Notes: generated from the letters alone by a model not told the origin. DNA of 64,000 nt from Sedimentisphaerales bacterium (GCA_016926155.1 JAFGPC010000051.1:1-64000), one strand, 5' to 3'. Counted from the first letter of the stretch, positions 1-9,713 are shown. Numbers and translations are program-made.

Positions 1-200
1 CGGCTGGAGAGTAAAAAAGCGAAAAAGGCCACCCAGAAGGCTACTGTCGTGATCAATTTACTGATCGCGGTAAGCTGCTCGTTGTCCATAGAGTTGCCAA
101 GCACGCTTGTGAGAATCGCGGCAACGGCCAGCAAAGCGATTAAAACATGCCAGCCGAACCGCCAGAGCTGAAACCGCTTCAATGTATCCAGTATCTTCAT
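1..200 (-). CDS. Truncated membrane protein (N-terminal 66 residues)
   Basis: The gene runs off the left edge of the window, so only its first 66 codons are present. The ATG at 200-198 has AGGAG about 6 nt upstream on the minus strand. The product starts with a basic amphipathic stretch (MKILDTLKRFQLWRFGWH), followed by a first hydrophobic helix (about residues 19-35, VLIALLAVAAILTSVL), a short polar loop (GNSMDNEQ), and a second hydrophobic segment (about residues 47-66). This suggests an inner-membrane protein with at least two helices. No family can be assigned from this fragment. The upstream neighbour is divergent. Confidence 0.55.
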   Translation of the reverse strand, partial: MKILDTLKRFQLWRFGWHVLIALLAVAAILTSVLGNSMDNEQLTAISKLITTVAFWVAFFAFLLSS

Positions 201-708
201 CCTTGTATCTCCTAACCGGCACCCGTCACGTAATTGATTATACCACTGAATTCTTCGGCGATAAATCGAAAAATCCGACCTGATTTTCAAAAATCGTGTT
301 TCTCTTCATTGGCATTGCAGGAGAGTAAGAAGTCGTTTCTAAAGATTTCAGAACCCGTTGGTTGTCATTTGTCTCTTGTTGTACTTGGGAAACATGCGTG
401 CTATATACGGCTTTTAAGGTTATAGGCTTATAAGTCTTGCAATAAGGCTATTTTCCATTGTTTCACTTCCGCAACGTCTCCCTCCAATCCCTACAAACAA
501 TATTATCCAATCAAGCTTTCCCACTGTCCGGAACAACTGCGTTTTTCGAACAAAATCGCTGCCGGCACGGGCCGATAATAGCACCGTTAAGGCTTTGGTA
601 CGCGTGTTGCAACAATAACGGGAGGCGGATCAGCCGCTTTCTATACGGATGCTGGATAAACGAAAACGAGGCATAGGGTCAGCGAACCCAATAATCGGAG
701 AGGGTGTG
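201..708. other. Gene-free stretch between divergent genes
   Basis: About 500 bp lie between the truncated membrane protein and the small coiled-coil gene. Short ORFs at 234-425 and 458-676 lack ribosome binding sites and have no protein-like composition. A weak hairpin (GCGG...CCGC) lies near 630-645, just upstream of the next gene. I see no tRNA, known riboswitch or repeat here. It presumably holds the divergent promoters. Confidence 0.4.
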
Positions 709-966
709 ATGGAAACATCGGATTTTGAAAAGCAGCTCAATGACCTGGTCAATGAGTTCGGCTCGATCCCCGAGCCCAACCGCAGCAAAATCATCCTGCT
801 GGCGCGACGGAAAAGGGAATCCGAGAAAAAACTCAAAAAAAGCATGGAAGACCTGCAAAGCGCGCTGGACTACCTGCGGGTTTGTGTAAAATACATGATG
901 TTTGATCTGGAAGCGACCCGACGAGAGAACCAGTACCTTCGAAAACTCCTGGAGGATAAAAAATAG
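709..966 (+). CDS. Small conserved-looking coiled-coil protein, 85 aa
   Basis: The start is placed at ATG 709 because GGAGAGGG lies just upstream; the reading frame is open back to 649. The product is short, very charged and almost entirely helical. It has an N-terminal segment with a Gly/Pro break (FGSIPEPNRSK) and a C-terminal heptad-like coiled coil running from about residue 30 to the end (ESEKKLKKSMEDLQSALDYL, then ATRRENQYLRKLLEDKK). There is no signal peptide, so it is probably cytoplasmic. I do not recognise the family. It lies upstream of clpC in the same orientation but is separated from it by a terminator, so it is probably its own transcription unit. Confidence 0.7.
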   Translation: METSDFEKQLNDLVNEFGSIPEPNRSKIILLARRKRESEKKLKKSMEDLQSALDYLRVCVKYMMFDLEATRRENQYLRKLLEDKK

Positions 967-1002
967 TTTGCTTTTTGGCTCGTTGCCAACAAAATCGCCA
1001 AC

Positions 1003-1040
1003 GGGGGCGGTCTGTATTACAACGGCGCCCCCTATTTTTT
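1003..1040 (+). terminator. Rho-independent terminator after the coiled-coil gene
   Basis: A perfect 7-bp G+C stem (GGGGGCG at 1003-1009 pairing with CGCCCCC at 1026-1032) has a 16-nt loop and is followed by TATTTTTT. It lies 37 nt after the stop codon. Confidence 0.6.
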
Positions 1041-1270
1041 CTCTTCATATTCTGCTAAAATCCGCATTTTACGCCCTGCGGACCCATTTTTTCTGTGGTT
1101 CTGGCAAAGGTCAGACGCCATTTTGTCGATAGTCTGTGTGTGCAATAAGCGTCTGATTGACAGACCTTTACGCCCTTGAAACGAGGCCTCGCCGGCGGCG
1201 ATCCGGACCGAAAACGAACAAAAACACACCCTGGGAACGTAGAATTCTTGGGTAGGGGTGGTCCGACGGT

Positions 1271-1298
1271 TTGACAGGCCTCCAAACGCTGCTAGAAT
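1271..1298 (+). promoter_or_regulatory. Sigma-70-type promoter for clpC
   Basis: A perfect -35 TTGACA (1271-1276), a 16-nt spacer and a -10 TAGAAT (1293-1298) lie about 50 nt upstream of the clpC ATG, predicting a 5' UTR of roughly 45 nt. No CIRCE inverted repeat or CtsR-like tandem heptamer is seen nearby. Confidence 0.6.
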
Positions 1299-1350
1299 AT
1301 TGCTTTTACTAACGTATCCAACAACCAACAAGACGAATGGGTGAAAAGAC

Positions 1351-3852
1351 ATGTTTGAACGCTTCACGGATCGAGCACGCAAAGTAATGGCTCTGGCCAA
1401 CCAGGAAGCCCAGCGCTTCAACCACGAATATATCGGTACCGAGCATATCCTGCTGGGGCTGGTTAAGGAAGGTAGTGGTGTCGGGGCCAATGTGCTGAAA
1501 AATCTCGATGTGGATATTAAAAAACTCCGGCTCGAGATCGAAAAGCTCGTCAAGAGCGGACCGGATATGGTCACGATGGGCAAACTGCCCCAGACCCCCC
1601 GGGCCAAAAAGGTGATCGAGTACGCCATCGAAGAGGCCCGATCACTGAACCATAACTATGTCGGCACCGAGCATATCCTGCTGGGCCTGCTGCGGGAAAC
1701 CGAGGGCATTGCGGCTCAGGTGCTGATGAATCTCGGGCTCAAGCTCGAAGACGTCCGCCAGGAAGTCCTGAATCTTCTGGGGGCCGGTGTGGACAACAGC
1801 TATCAGAATATGGGCATGAAGGCAGCCGGACCGGCAGGCCAGAAACAAAAGAGCAAGACGCCCGCCCTGGACAGCTTCGGACGGGACCTGACCGAACTGG
1901 CCGCCCGGAATGAGCTGGACCCGGTCATTGGTCGGATCAACGAGATTGAGCGTCTGGTCCAGATCCTTTGCCGCCGCACCAAGAACAATCCGGTGCTGCT
2001 GGGTGAAGCCGGTGTCGGAAAGACAGCCATCGTGGAAGGTATGGCTCAGCGGATCATCAATCATGAAGTGCCCGAGATTCTCAAGGACAAACGATTGGTG
2101 GTTCTGGACCTGGCCCTGATGGTTGCCGGTACCAAGTACCGCGGTCAGTTTGAAGAACGGATCAAGGCCGTGATCAACGAAGTCCGTCGTGCAGGCAACG
2201 TGATCCTGTTTGTCGATGAGTTGCATACCCTAGTCGGTGCCGGCGGTGCCGAAGGTGCTATCGATGCTTCCAATGTCCTCAAACCTGCTCTGGCCCGTGG
2301 CGAAGTGCAGTGCATCGGTGCCACGACGTATGACGAATACCGCAAGTACATTGAGAAGGATGCAGCCCTGGAGCGGCGATTCCAGACCATTCCGGTGGAA
2401 CCACCCAGCAAGGATGAAACCATTGCGATTCTCAAGGGCTTGCGGGATCGTTACGAAGCCCACCATAAAGTCCGCTTCAGCGACGAGGCATTGTATGCCG
2501 CGGTTGAGCTTTCCGTACGATATATTTCCGGCAGGTGTCTTCCCGACAAAGCTATCGATGTGATCGACGAATCCGGTGCCCGCGTGCGTCTCAAGAACAT
2601 GACTCCGCCGCCAAACCTGTCCGAGATTGAGGCCAAGATCGAGAAGCTTCAGACCGAGAAGGATGAAGCCGTCCGGAATGCCGACTACGAACGAGCGGCT
2701 TCTCTGCGTGACGAAGCCCAGAAACTGCTCGATGAAAAGGCCGACCTGCAGCGGCAATGGCACCAGGAAACCGGAGAAAGCATTGGCGAGGTGGATGCTG
2801 AGGTCATCGCCGAAGTCGTCAGCAAGATGACGGGTGTGCCGTTAACGCGGCTGGAAAAACAGGAAGCCCAACGGCTGCTGGAACTGGAAGAGGAGCTGCA
2901 CAAGACGGTCGTTTCCCAGCATGAAGCGATCACGGCGGTTTCCAAGGCTGTTCGTCGAAGCCGTAGTGGTCTCAAAGACCCGCATCGGCCGATGGGCAGC
3001 TTTATCTTCATCGGTCCCAGCGGCGTCGGAAAGACTCTGCTGGCCAGGGCGCTGGCCGAGTTTATGTTCGGCGATGCCGATGCCCTGATCCAGATCGACA
3101 TGAGCGAGTATATGGAAAAGCACAACGTCAGTCGGCTTGTGGGGGCTCCTCCCGGATACGTTGGCTACGAGGAGGGCGGCCAGCTCACCGAGCGGATTCG
3201 ACGTCGACCGTATGCGGTGTTGCTGCTCGATGAAATCGAGAAGGCCCACCCGGATGTTTACAACATGCTTCTACAAATTATGGAAGAAGGCCGACTGACC
3301 GACTCCTTCGGTCGACATGTCGATTTCCGCAATGTGATCCTGATTATGACCAGCAATATCGGGGCCGACCTGATCAAAAACCAGTCCGGCTTCGGTTTTG
3401 GCAAGCGCACCGAACAGGCCAATTATGAGAAGATGAAGGAGCTTCTGGATAAGGAGATCGAGCGGCACTTCCGGCCCGAGTTTATCAATCGGCTCGATGC
3501 CAAAATCGTCTTTCGTGCCTTATCGCGGGAAGATCTGACAACGATCGTCGATTACGAGCTGAACAAGGTCTTCAAGCGGCTTGTCGAGCACGGTTTGCAT
3601 CTGGACCTGGATAATTCCGCTAAGGAATTCCTCATCGACAAGGGATACAATCCCGAATTTGGCGCCCGTCCTCTGCGTCGAGCCATCGAGCATTACATTG
3701 AGGATCCGCTCAGTGAGAAAATGCTCCGTGGCGAATTTAAGGATAAGAATGTAATCAAGATCACTGTGCAGGATGAAGATTCCCTGCGATTTGAGGGTAT
3801 ACGGGACGACTCGGCTGTCGAAAAGAGCGAAGCCGTGCTGCATACCGAATAG
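1351..3852 (+). CDS. clpC: ATP-dependent Clp protease ATP-binding subunit ClpC
   Basis: This is an AAA+ unfoldase of the ClpC branch. It threads misfolded or tagged proteins into the ClpP peptidase in the cytoplasm. The 833-aa product has the full ClpC layout: two N-terminal ClpN repeats (about residues 1-145, each with GTEHILLGL), a first AAA+ domain with Walker A GEAGVGKT near residue 220 and Walker [10 protein letters not shown], a UVR domain (about 425-460, [16 protein letters not shown]), a second AAA+ domain with GPSGVGKT near 555, and a ClpB D2-small domain at the end. The length is near the usual 810-850 aa. No mcsA/mcsB or ctsR genes are adjacent, so regulation probably differs from Firmicutes. 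It has its own promoter and a strong downstream terminator. Confidence 0.97.
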   Translation: MFERFTDRARKVMALANQEAQRFNHEYIGTEHILLGLVKEGSGVGANVLKNLDVDIKKLRLEIEKLVKSGPDMVTMGKLPQTPRAKKVIEYAIEEARSLNHNYVGTEHILLGLLRETEGIAAQVLMNLGLKLEDVRQEVLNLLGAGVDNSYQNMGMKAAGPAGQKQKSKTPALDSFGRDLTELAARNELDPVIGRINEIERLVQILCRRTKNNPVLLGEAGVGKTAIVEGMAQRIINHEVPEILKDKRLVVLDLALMVAGTKYRGQFEERIKAVINEVRRAGNVILFVDELHTLVGAGGAEGAIDASNVLKPALARGEVQCIGATTYDEYRKYIEKDAALERRFQTIPVEPPSKDETIAILKGLRDRYEAHHKVRFSDEALYAAVELSVRYISGRCLPDKAIDVIDESGARVRLKNMTPPPNLSEIEAKIEKLQTEKDEAVRNADYERAASLRDEAQKLLDEKADLQRQWHQETGESIGEVDAEVIAEVVSKMTGVPLTRLEKQEAQRLLELEEELHKTVVSQHEAITAVSKAVRRSRSGLKDPHRPMGSFIFIGPSGVGKTLLARALAEFMFGDADALIQIDMSEYMEKHNVSRLVGAPPGYVGYEEGGQLTERIRRRPYAVLLLDEIEKAHPDVYNMLLQIMEEGRLTDSFGRHVDFRNVILIMTSNIGADLIKNQSGFGFGKRTEQANYEKMKELLDKEIERHFRPEFINRLDAKIVFRALSREDLTTIVDYELNKVFKRLVEHGLHLDLDNSAKEFLIDKGYNPEFGARPLRRAIEHYIEDPLSEKMLRGEFKDKNVIKITVQDEDSLRFEGIRDDSAVEKSEAVLHTE

Positions 3853-3876
3853 CCGGAACTGTATATTACAAATCCT

Positions 3877-3916
3877 AACGGGGCGAAGGTCTTGTGGTCT
3901 TTGCCCCGTTTTTTTT
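3877..3916 (+). terminator. Rho-independent terminator after clpC
   Basis: The arms AACGGGGC (3877-3884) and GCCCCGTT, extended inward by AAG/CTT, form a strong hairpin running straight into eight T residues. It begins 24 nt after the clpC stop. Confidence 0.85.
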
Positions 3917-3991
3917 GACACAAATCGTTGCCCGTCTCCATCGAACAAGTCAAATCGAAATTTCACACGATTCGGTTGGTCTATTTTGAGG

Positions 3992-4020
3992 TTGGATTTG
4001 GCCAGACAATTTGATATGAT
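3992..4020 (+). promoter_or_regulatory. Candidate promoter for the secreted BSP-DUF1080 gene
   Basis: TTGGAT (3992-3997), a 17-nt spacer and TATGAT (4015-4020) lie about 50 nt upstream of ATG 4073. Both hexamers differ from consensus, and no other candidate in this interval is better. Confidence 0.4.
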
Positions 4021-4072
4021 GGTGTCCAAAATATTTGGTAATGAGATCGGGTGTTTTTGAAAAGGGAAGAAA

Positions 4073-6121
4073 ATGAAATATCGCAACAAGTTGTTTCTTG
4101 CATTGTCAATCGTTCTGGTTTGTGGCTTGTCCGTTCATGCGGAGGTGAAAGTCGTTGTGGACCATCATGACACCGGAGCGGCCAATGTCGATTTCAAGTT
4201 TGATAAGGTACCTCAACCATCCAGGAGCGATGCTGCTGCGAAAGCCGCCTTTAGCCTCATTGACAGCAGAAGAGACCGCAACGGAGGAGATCTCGACAAA
4301 CTGCACGACGGCAAGATTCCCACCGAGCAAGACCAGCCTGCTGAGAATTTCTTCTTCGCTTCCGGCGCGGATGGGGGCCGTATTCGTATCGACCTGGGTA
4401 AGGTAGTGGAAATCAAGCAGATCAACACCTACTCATGGCATCCCAATACCCGTGGTCCGCAGGTATATACTGTATATTTCGCGGACGACAATGCCGAAGG
4501 TTTCAAGTCCGAACCGGCCAAACCAACCGATCCGAAAACATGCGGCTGGAAATTGGTTGCACAAGTCGATACACGCCCGAAAGAAGGGCAGGGCGGCGGA
4601 CAGTATGCTGTCAGCATCGGGGACTCGGATGGTGTGCTTGGCAAGAGCCGTTACCTGTTGTTTGACATTTCCCGTACCGAAGGCGACGATCCTTTCGGAA
4701 ACACGTTCTACAGTGAAATTGACGTTGTCGAGCCCGGCGATGCCGTGCTTGCTGCCAGTCCGGCCGTCGAATCGACCGGTCCCGTGCAGCGGGATATCGT
4801 CGAAGCCGAAGGAGGTAAGTATCAGATCACTATCGATACGACCGAGACGCCGGATCTGACCGAATGGGCGAACAAGGAACTGGCTCCTGTTGTGAAGGAT
4901 TGGTACCCGAAACTGGTCAAAATGCTGCCCAGCGAGGGGTATGAAGCTCCCACCAGAGTCACCATTGTGTTCAGCGCCAATATGCAGGGCGTAGCGGCAA
5001 CCGGCGGCACCCGCGTGTCATGCGCCGCCCGCTGGTTCCGTACGCAATTGAAAGGCGAGGCGAAAGGCGCTGTAGTACACGAACTGGTCCACGTTGTGCA
5101 GCAGTACGGTCGGGCCCGGCGCGGCAATCGCAATGCCACGCGGACACCCGGATGGGTTGTCGAGGGTATTGCCGATTACATTCGGTGGTTCCTTTATGAA
5201 CCGCACACCCGCGGGGCCGAGATCAGAACTTCCTCTGCCCTGTCCCGGGCGCGGTATGACGCCAGCTATCGCGTGACGGGTAATTTCTTCAACTGGGTTA
5301 CGAACAACTGTGACAAGGATATCATCCGCAAGCTTAATGCCGCCGCTCGTGAAGGAAGGTATACTGAGGAAATATGGAAGGAATGCACCGGCCACACCGT
5401 CCAGGAACTCAATGATCTGTGGAAAAAGGATCTGGAGAAGCAAATTGCTGTCGAAGCCGCGGAAGCTGCCACGAGAAATAAACTCACCGAAGCGGAAACC
5501 GCCGCCGGGTGGAAGCTTCTCTTTAACGGCAATGACCTTACAGGCTGGCATAACTTCAAACGTAAGGAGATCCGGCCCGGCTGGCAGATTGAAGAAGGTG
5601 CACTTGTTTGCGCTGACCCTCACAATGCCGGCGATCTGTGCACCGATAATCAATACGACTGGTTTGAACTGCGACTGGAATACAATATCTCGCCCGGCGG
5701 AAACAGCGGGATCATGTTCCATGTGACCGATGAGGGAGACGCAGCATGGGCGACGGGCCCGGAATTTCAACTGGAAGACAACAAGGCCGCCGCCGATCCG
5801 GTTCGATGCGGATGGCTGTATGCACTTTATCAACCCCCGATCGATCCTGCTACGGGAAAAATCCTCGATGCGACAAAGCCTGCCGGGCAATGGAATCGAG
5901 TACGCTTGCTCATCGCTCCGGAAAAATGCGAACATGAAATCAACGGTGTGAAATACTTCGAATATATTCTGGGCAGCGAAGATTTCAAGGACCGTGTGGC
6001 CAAGAGCAAATTTGGCCGGATGCCGTTGTTTGCCAAGTCGGATACCGGTTACATTGCGCTGCAGGGCGATCACGGACAGGTATCGTTTCGAAATATTAAA
6101 ATCCGCCCGATCGAGAAATGA
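4073..6121 (+). CDS. Secreted BSP-family metallopeptidase fused to DUF1080
   Basis: This is a probable extracytoplasmic protein of 682 aa. Residues 1-23 form a clear Sec signal peptide ending VHA. The next part (about 50-215) resembles a discoidin/F5-8C-like beta-sandwich. Residues about 245-465 match the basic secretory protein (plant BSP-like) peptidase family, with zinc motif HELVH at 336-340 followed by VVQQYG and the downstream GIADYIRW segment typical of the family. The last 200 residues (from about 475, LLFNGNDLTGW) form a DUF1080 jelly roll, a module linked to sugar binding or 3-keto-glycoside hydrolysis. GGGAAG lies 6 nt before the ATG. The gene sits alone between clpC and a convergent operon. 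The substrate is unknown; a role in glycoprotein or cell-wall turnover is inference. Confidence 0.85.
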   Translation: MKYRNKLFLALSIVLVCGLSVHAEVKVVVDHHDTGAANVDFKFDKVPQPSRSDAAAKAAFSLIDSRRDRNGGDLDKLHDGKIPTEQDQPAENFFFASGADGGRIRIDLGKVVEIKQINTYSWHPNTRGPQVYTVYFADDNAEGFKSEPAKPTDPKTCGWKLVAQVDTRPKEGQGGGQYAVSIGDSDGVLGKSRYLLFDISRTEGDDPFGNTFYSEIDVVEPGDAVLAASPAVESTGPVQRDIVEAEGGKYQITIDTTETPDLTEWANKELAPVVKDWYPKLVKMLPSEGYEAPTRVTIVFSANMQGVAATGGTRVSCAARWFRTQLKGEAKGAVVHELVHVVQQYGRARRGNRNATRTPGWVVEGIADYIRWFLYEPHTRGAEIRTSSALSRARYDASYRVTGNFFNWVTNNCDKDIIRKLNAAAREGRYTEEIWKECTGHTVQELNDLWKKDLEKQIAVEAAEAATRNKLTEAETAAGWKLLFNGNDLTGWHNFKRKEIRPGWQIEEGALVCADPHNAGDLCTDNQYDWFELRLEYNISPGGNSGIMFHVTDEGDAAWATGPEFQLEDNKAAADPVRCGWLYALYQPPIDPATGKILDATKPAGQWNRVRLLIAPEKCEHEINGVKYFEYILGSEDFKDRVAKSKFGRMPLFAKSDTGYIALQGDHGQVSFRNIKIRPIEK

Positions 6122-6148
6122 GGATTAATTTGCCCTTGTGTGTCGGCG

Positions 6149-7216
6149 CTATAAGGTTGTGATCCTGACGACATTGTCGGCGACGGTCAGGCGGTCCTGG
6201 GCGAATAAACGAATGGCTTCGGGGTAGGCGATGCATTCCTGCTCGAAGACACGGGCGGCCAGCGTGTCAGCATCATCCGTTTCCATTACGGGGCAGGTTC
6301 GCTGCACGATGATCGGGCCGGAATCGTATTCGTTATTGGCAAAATGCACGGTACAGCCGCTGACCTTGCAGCCGGCTTTTAAAACCGCCTCGTGTACATG
6401 ATGGCCCCACATGCCCCGTCCACCGAAGCCGGGCAGCAGGGCCGGATGAATGTTCATGACGCGGTTTTCGTACTTGGCCGGGATCGTCCACAAACACAGC
6501 CAGCCCGCCTGTATGGCCAGATCGACCCTGGCGGTATCCAGAGCGGCAACAATCCGGGCGCTGAAACTGTCGATGTCCGGAAAATCCTTCTTGCGGATGA
6601 TCACCGGTTCAAGACCGAGGTTATGGGTCCGCTCAACTCCTTTAACCTTCAAACGGGAGCTGATTACAACGGCGATCTCGGCATTCAAACGACCCGCCTT
6701 GATCTCCTTATCCAGGTTGACCATCGTCGTGCCGCCCCCGCTGAGGAGTACACCCAGCCGGAGATGCCGTCCTGTGTTGTCAGAAACGGTCGTAGCACTC
6801 ATTTCCACATCCGCTCCTGCATCCATTGCCTGATTTGCCAGCCGGTCCGCATCGGGATTCTGTTCTCGGCGGACATGATTGACCTGCCAGCCAAAAAAGC
6901 CTGCCATCTCATTCATGCACTCGGAAAACAAATCCTTGAGATTGTCGCTTTTGACCTTGTATTGTCCGTTGATCTGGCGAACCAGAAGTTCGCTGTCGCT
7001 GAAAACCGTTATGGAAGTTACCCCCAATCGCCTCGCTGCCCGTAAACCCTCCAGCAGGCCGGTATATTCGGCGACATTATTTGTAGTCTTTCCCAGGAAG
7101 CACCCGCGACCCTCGATGAGCTTACCGTTTTCGTCGGTCAGGACATACGCTCCGGCTGCCGGACCGGGATTGCCTCGACTGCCCCCGTCGGTATATAATG
7201 TCAGGCGACCTGCCAC
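6149..7216 (-). CDS. RNase HI-phosphoribosylglycinamide formyltransferase fusion
   Basis: One uninterrupted 355-aa frame carries two enzymes. Residues 1-135 are a short RNase HI of the RnhA/YpdQ type, with the DEDD set visible as D10 (YTDGGSRGNPG), E50 (NNVAEYTGLLEG), D74 (FSDSELL) and D124 (NPDADRLANQ). It would cleave RNA in RNA-DNA hybrids. Residues about 150-345 are PurN (GAR transformylase, third step of purine synthesis), with LLSGGGTT, the catalytic N255 and H257 in MNIHPALLP, and D298 in NNEYDSGP. The PurN substrate loop reads GFGGRGMWGHHVH, which differs from the E. coli form. The start is GTG at 7216 with AGGGAG 7 nt upstream. It lies 55 nt after a C4 zinc-ribbon gene, probably as an operon. 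No purN partner such as purM is adjacent. Confidence 0.9.
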   Translation of the reverse strand: MAGRLTLYTDGGSRGNPGPAAGAYVLTDENGKLIEGRGCFLGKTTNNVAEYTGLLEGLRAARRLGVTSITVFSDSELLVRQINGQYKVKSDNLKDLFSECMNEMAGFFGWQVNHVRREQNPDADRLANQAMDAGADVEMSATTVSDNTGRHLRLGVLLSGGGTTMVNLDKEIKAGRLNAEIAVVISSRLKVKGVERTHNLGLEPVIIRKKDFPDIDSFSARIVAALDTARVDLAIQAGWLCLWTIPAKYENRVMNIHPALLPGFGGRGMWGHHVHEAVLKAGCKVSGCTVHFANNEYDSGPIIVQRTCPVMETDDADTLAARVFEQECIAYPEAIRLFAQDRLTVADNVVRITTL

Positions 7217-7271
7217 AAAAAATCTCCCTGAAACGGATACTCTAACCGGACCGGATGCTTATCGAAGACTG

Positions 7272-8009
7272 TTAAACGTCCTGGGTCTCCTTCAGCACCA
7301 GGATCCGTGTGCAGCTTCCGCAGCGGATGATGTCATCATGGGTCATCAATTGATTGAGTGTTTCGGCAGTCAGGCCCATATAGCAACCGCCGCAACTGTA
7401 AAGTTCCGCACTTTCATTGACCTGTTCAACTGTGGCCAGCGCCTCACCGTCGTAGTTATCCGCAACCCGCTTAAAAACCTCCAAGGCATCCGGCGGAACA
7501 TCTTTGGCGGCCTTGTCCCACTCCACCTGGATCTCCGCAATTTCCTTTTCGTGCTGGGCGGCCTGGGTTTCAGATTCCTTACGAACTTCTTCCAGGCGGT
7601 TTTTCTGTTCGTTGATTTTGGTCTGAATCTCCTTGCATTCGGCCTCGTCGGTCTCGACGTTTTTCATCAGATCGAGAATCTGGCTTTCGACCTTGGAATT
7701 GTCGGCTTTAGCGGTATTCAACTCGGTCAGGATTGCTGAGTATTCCTTGTTGCTCTTGGCCATGTTCAGGGCGGCACGGAGACGGGCCACTTTTTCATCG
7801 CGACTTTTCAATTCCAGCTCCAGCCGGTCAGATTGCATACGGGTGAGTTTGATCTCCTCCTGTTTTGCTTCCAGCTCATTTTGAAGCGTTCGTAACTGGT
7901 TTTCCTGGAAGAGGATTCGTCTGCGACATCGCGCCAGTTTGGCTTTGACCGCTCGCAGCCGGTTTTCCACACGCTGCAGCCGGATCAACCCGTGCAGTAC
8001 AGGTCCCAT
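7272..8009 (-). CDS. C4-type zinc-ribbon coiled-coil protein (DUF164 family)
   Basis: The 245-aa product consists of a long coiled coil (about residues 10-185, rich in Glu, Lys and Leu heptads) followed by a C-terminal zinc ribbon with CGGC near residue 203 and CGSC about 25 residues later. This layout is that of the zf-RING_7/DUF164 family, whose Helicobacter member HP0958 binds RNA and flagellar factors. ATG 8009 is preferred over GTG 8015 because GGGAG lies 5 nt before the ATG but abuts the GTG. In actinobacteria the same family sits beside a bifunctional RNase HI gene (Rv2229c-Rv2228c), and here too an RNase HI fusion follows 55 nt downstream. The association is therefore old, and a nucleic-acid role is plausible but inferred. 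Confidence 0.85.
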   Translation of the reverse strand: MGPVLHGLIRLQRVENRLRAVKAKLARCRRRILFQENQLRTLQNELEAKQEEIKLTRMQSDRLELELKSRDEKVARLRAALNMAKSNKEYSAILTELNTAKADNSKVESQILDLMKNVETDEAECKEIQTKINEQKNRLEEVRKESETQAAQHEKEIAEIQVEWDKAAKDVPPDALEVFKRVADNYDGEALATVEQVNESAELYSCGGCYMGLTAETLNQLMTHDDIIRCGSCTRILVLKETQDV

Positions 8010-8234
8010 AGTCACTCCCTATATTCTCTTTTCAATGCCCCGAAAGGCTTGGCCAATCTCAGAATCCTGTATTATTAACGATTTGCCCTGATTCGCAATA
8101 GAAAATTGCCTATTTTTGCCATAGCTCGATAAATGCCTGCCATCAAGAGGAAATTCAGACTACCCCGCCGCTTGGAAAAGTGTATAATAGCGTACATAGT
8201 AAAAATGGCAATCTTGTTCAAAGGAGAACGAACG

Positions 8235-9485
8235 ATGAAAAGCAAGCTTCTGGTCGTAAGTTTGACAATTCTTATTTTGTCGGCACAATCGCCCCTCTTG
8301 GCACAGCATTCGGCGGTTTCGCCGGATCATCGACACAGTTGGTGGACCCTCCGTAATAATGCCGTCAATGAACGGGTAAAGCAGGGCAATGTGGATCTGC
8401 TCATGATCGGCGATTCGATCACCCACGGCTGGGAAGGGGGCGGCAGGAAATACTGGGATCTGTATTATGCTCACCGAAATGCCGTGAACATGGGATTCAG
8501 CGGCGACCGTACCCAGCATGTCCTTTGGCGGCTGGACCAGGGTCATCTGGAGGGTATTTCTCCTAAGCTGGCTGTCCTGATGATCGGCACCAATAATTCC
8601 AACGGAAATGACAATACCGCTGAAGAGATCGCCGATGGTATTATCGCTATCTGCAAGCGGATTCAGGCCAAATGCCCGAAGACCAAGATCCTTATTTTAG
8701 CGATCTTCCCACGTGGTCCCGAACCTTCAGCGCAGCGTGAAAAAAATGCCAAGGCATCTTTACTGGCATCCCAAATTGCTGATGGGAAAATGATTTTTTA
8801 CCTGGATATCAACGACAAGTTCCTGGAACCCGACGGCACACTGTCCAAAGAGATCATGCCCGATTATCTGCATCCCAATGAGAAGGGGTATCAGATCTGG
8901 GCCCGAGCGATCGAGCCTATGGTGGCTAAGCTCCTTGGCGAGCGTCCTTTCGAACCGTTATTCAATGGTAAAGACCTGACCGGCTGGGAAGCGACCGGTA
9001 ATGCAAAATGGACCGTTGAGGACGAGCAGCTTGTCGGAACACAGGGACAGGATAATGCGCCGGGGGATCTGTTTACCACTGCCTCGTTCGACGATTTTGA
9101 TCTGGTCGTCTGCTATCGAGCCGAGTGGCCCTGCAACAGCGGTATCTGGTTTCGTTACCAGTCTCCCAATAAAGCCTACCAAGCCGACATTTTGGAATGG
9201 AAGAATCCGGTCTGCTGGTCGGGCACTTTTTACTGTCCCGGCAAGATGTTCCTGGCAATGAACACAAACGAGAAATTGGTCGATCGCGACGGCTGGAATA
9301 CGATGGCGATTCGAGCAAAGGGAAAGAATGTCAAGATATGGCTCAACGGTACGCATGTGGCCGATGTGAGTGATGACACGACCGATTCCGGAAAGGTCGG
9401 CTTTCAGGTCCATCCCGGTGCAGAGTTTGGCCCGATGAAAATCATCGTCAAGGAATTCATTCTGCGTCCCCTGGGAGAGAAGTAA
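8235..9485 (+). CDS. Secreted GDSL/SGNH esterase fused to DUF1080
   Basis: This is a 416-aa exported protein. AAGGAG lies 8 nt before ATG 8235, and the frame then encodes a signal peptide ending near LLAQ (residue 24). The SGNH hydrolase domain (about 30-230) shows block I GDSITHGW with nucleophile S61, block II NMGFSGDRT, block III IGTNN and block V DYLHPNEKGY, giving the catalytic Asp-His. Such enzymes often remove acetyl groups from plant polysaccharides. The C-terminal part (about 238-416) is DUF1080, starting LFNGKDLTGW. The enzyme-DUF1080 arrangement repeats that of the gene at 4073. A TATAAT lies at 8183-8188, but I see no good -35. The gene is divergent from the zinc-ribbon operon. 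Confidence 0.88.
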   Translation: MKSKLLVVSLTILILSAQSPLLAQHSAVSPDHRHSWWTLRNNAVNERVKQGNVDLLMIGDSITHGWEGGGRKYWDLYYAHRNAVNMGFSGDRTQHVLWRLDQGHLEGISPKLAVLMIGTNNSNGNDNTAEEIADGIIAICKRIQAKCPKTKILILAIFPRGPEPSAQREKNAKASLLASQIADGKMIFYLDINDKFLEPDGTLSKEIMPDYLHPNEKGYQIWARAIEPMVAKLLGERPFEPLFNGKDLTGWEATGNAKWTVEDEQLVGTQGQDNAPGDLFTTASFDDFDLVVCYRAEWPCNSGIWFRYQSPNKAYQADILEWKNPVCWSGTFYCPGKMFLAMNTNEKLVDRDGWNTMAIRAKGKNVKIWLNGTHVADVSDDTTDSGKVGFQVHPGAEFGPMKIIVKEFILRPLGEK

Positions 9486-9713
9486 AAAAGAGGGCCTTGG
9501 CAGGATCATTACAATCGGTTAAAGGCATGGATCTGGGGAATCGATCGGGACTTTGATCCAACTTGCTTGACTAATGAAGTGCTGGACAGAGTGTGGCCGG
9601 CTCTTTACAGGAGTTCCCGTCTTTAAAATAAAAGCAATGTCAACCGGGCATCCGAAGTCATGCATTAAAACAAATCAAAAAGCTGCTGGGCAGACTGCGA
9701 AGATAAATGTTTT

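Noticed and set aside
458-676. 72-aa ORF upstream of the coiled-coil gene
   Set aside because: No ribosome binding site, composition not protein-like, and it overlaps the likely start of the real gene at 709.
1149-1163. GTCTG/CAGAC inverted repeat upstream of clpC as a CtsR or CIRCE operator
   Set aside because: Only 5 bp, more than 100 nt upstream of the promoter, and unlike known CtsR or HrcA operators.
5018-6073. Long 351-aa antisense ORF within the BSP-DUF1080 gene
   Set aside because: It mirrors the codon phase of a gene with clear domains and has no recognisable motif or ribosome binding site.
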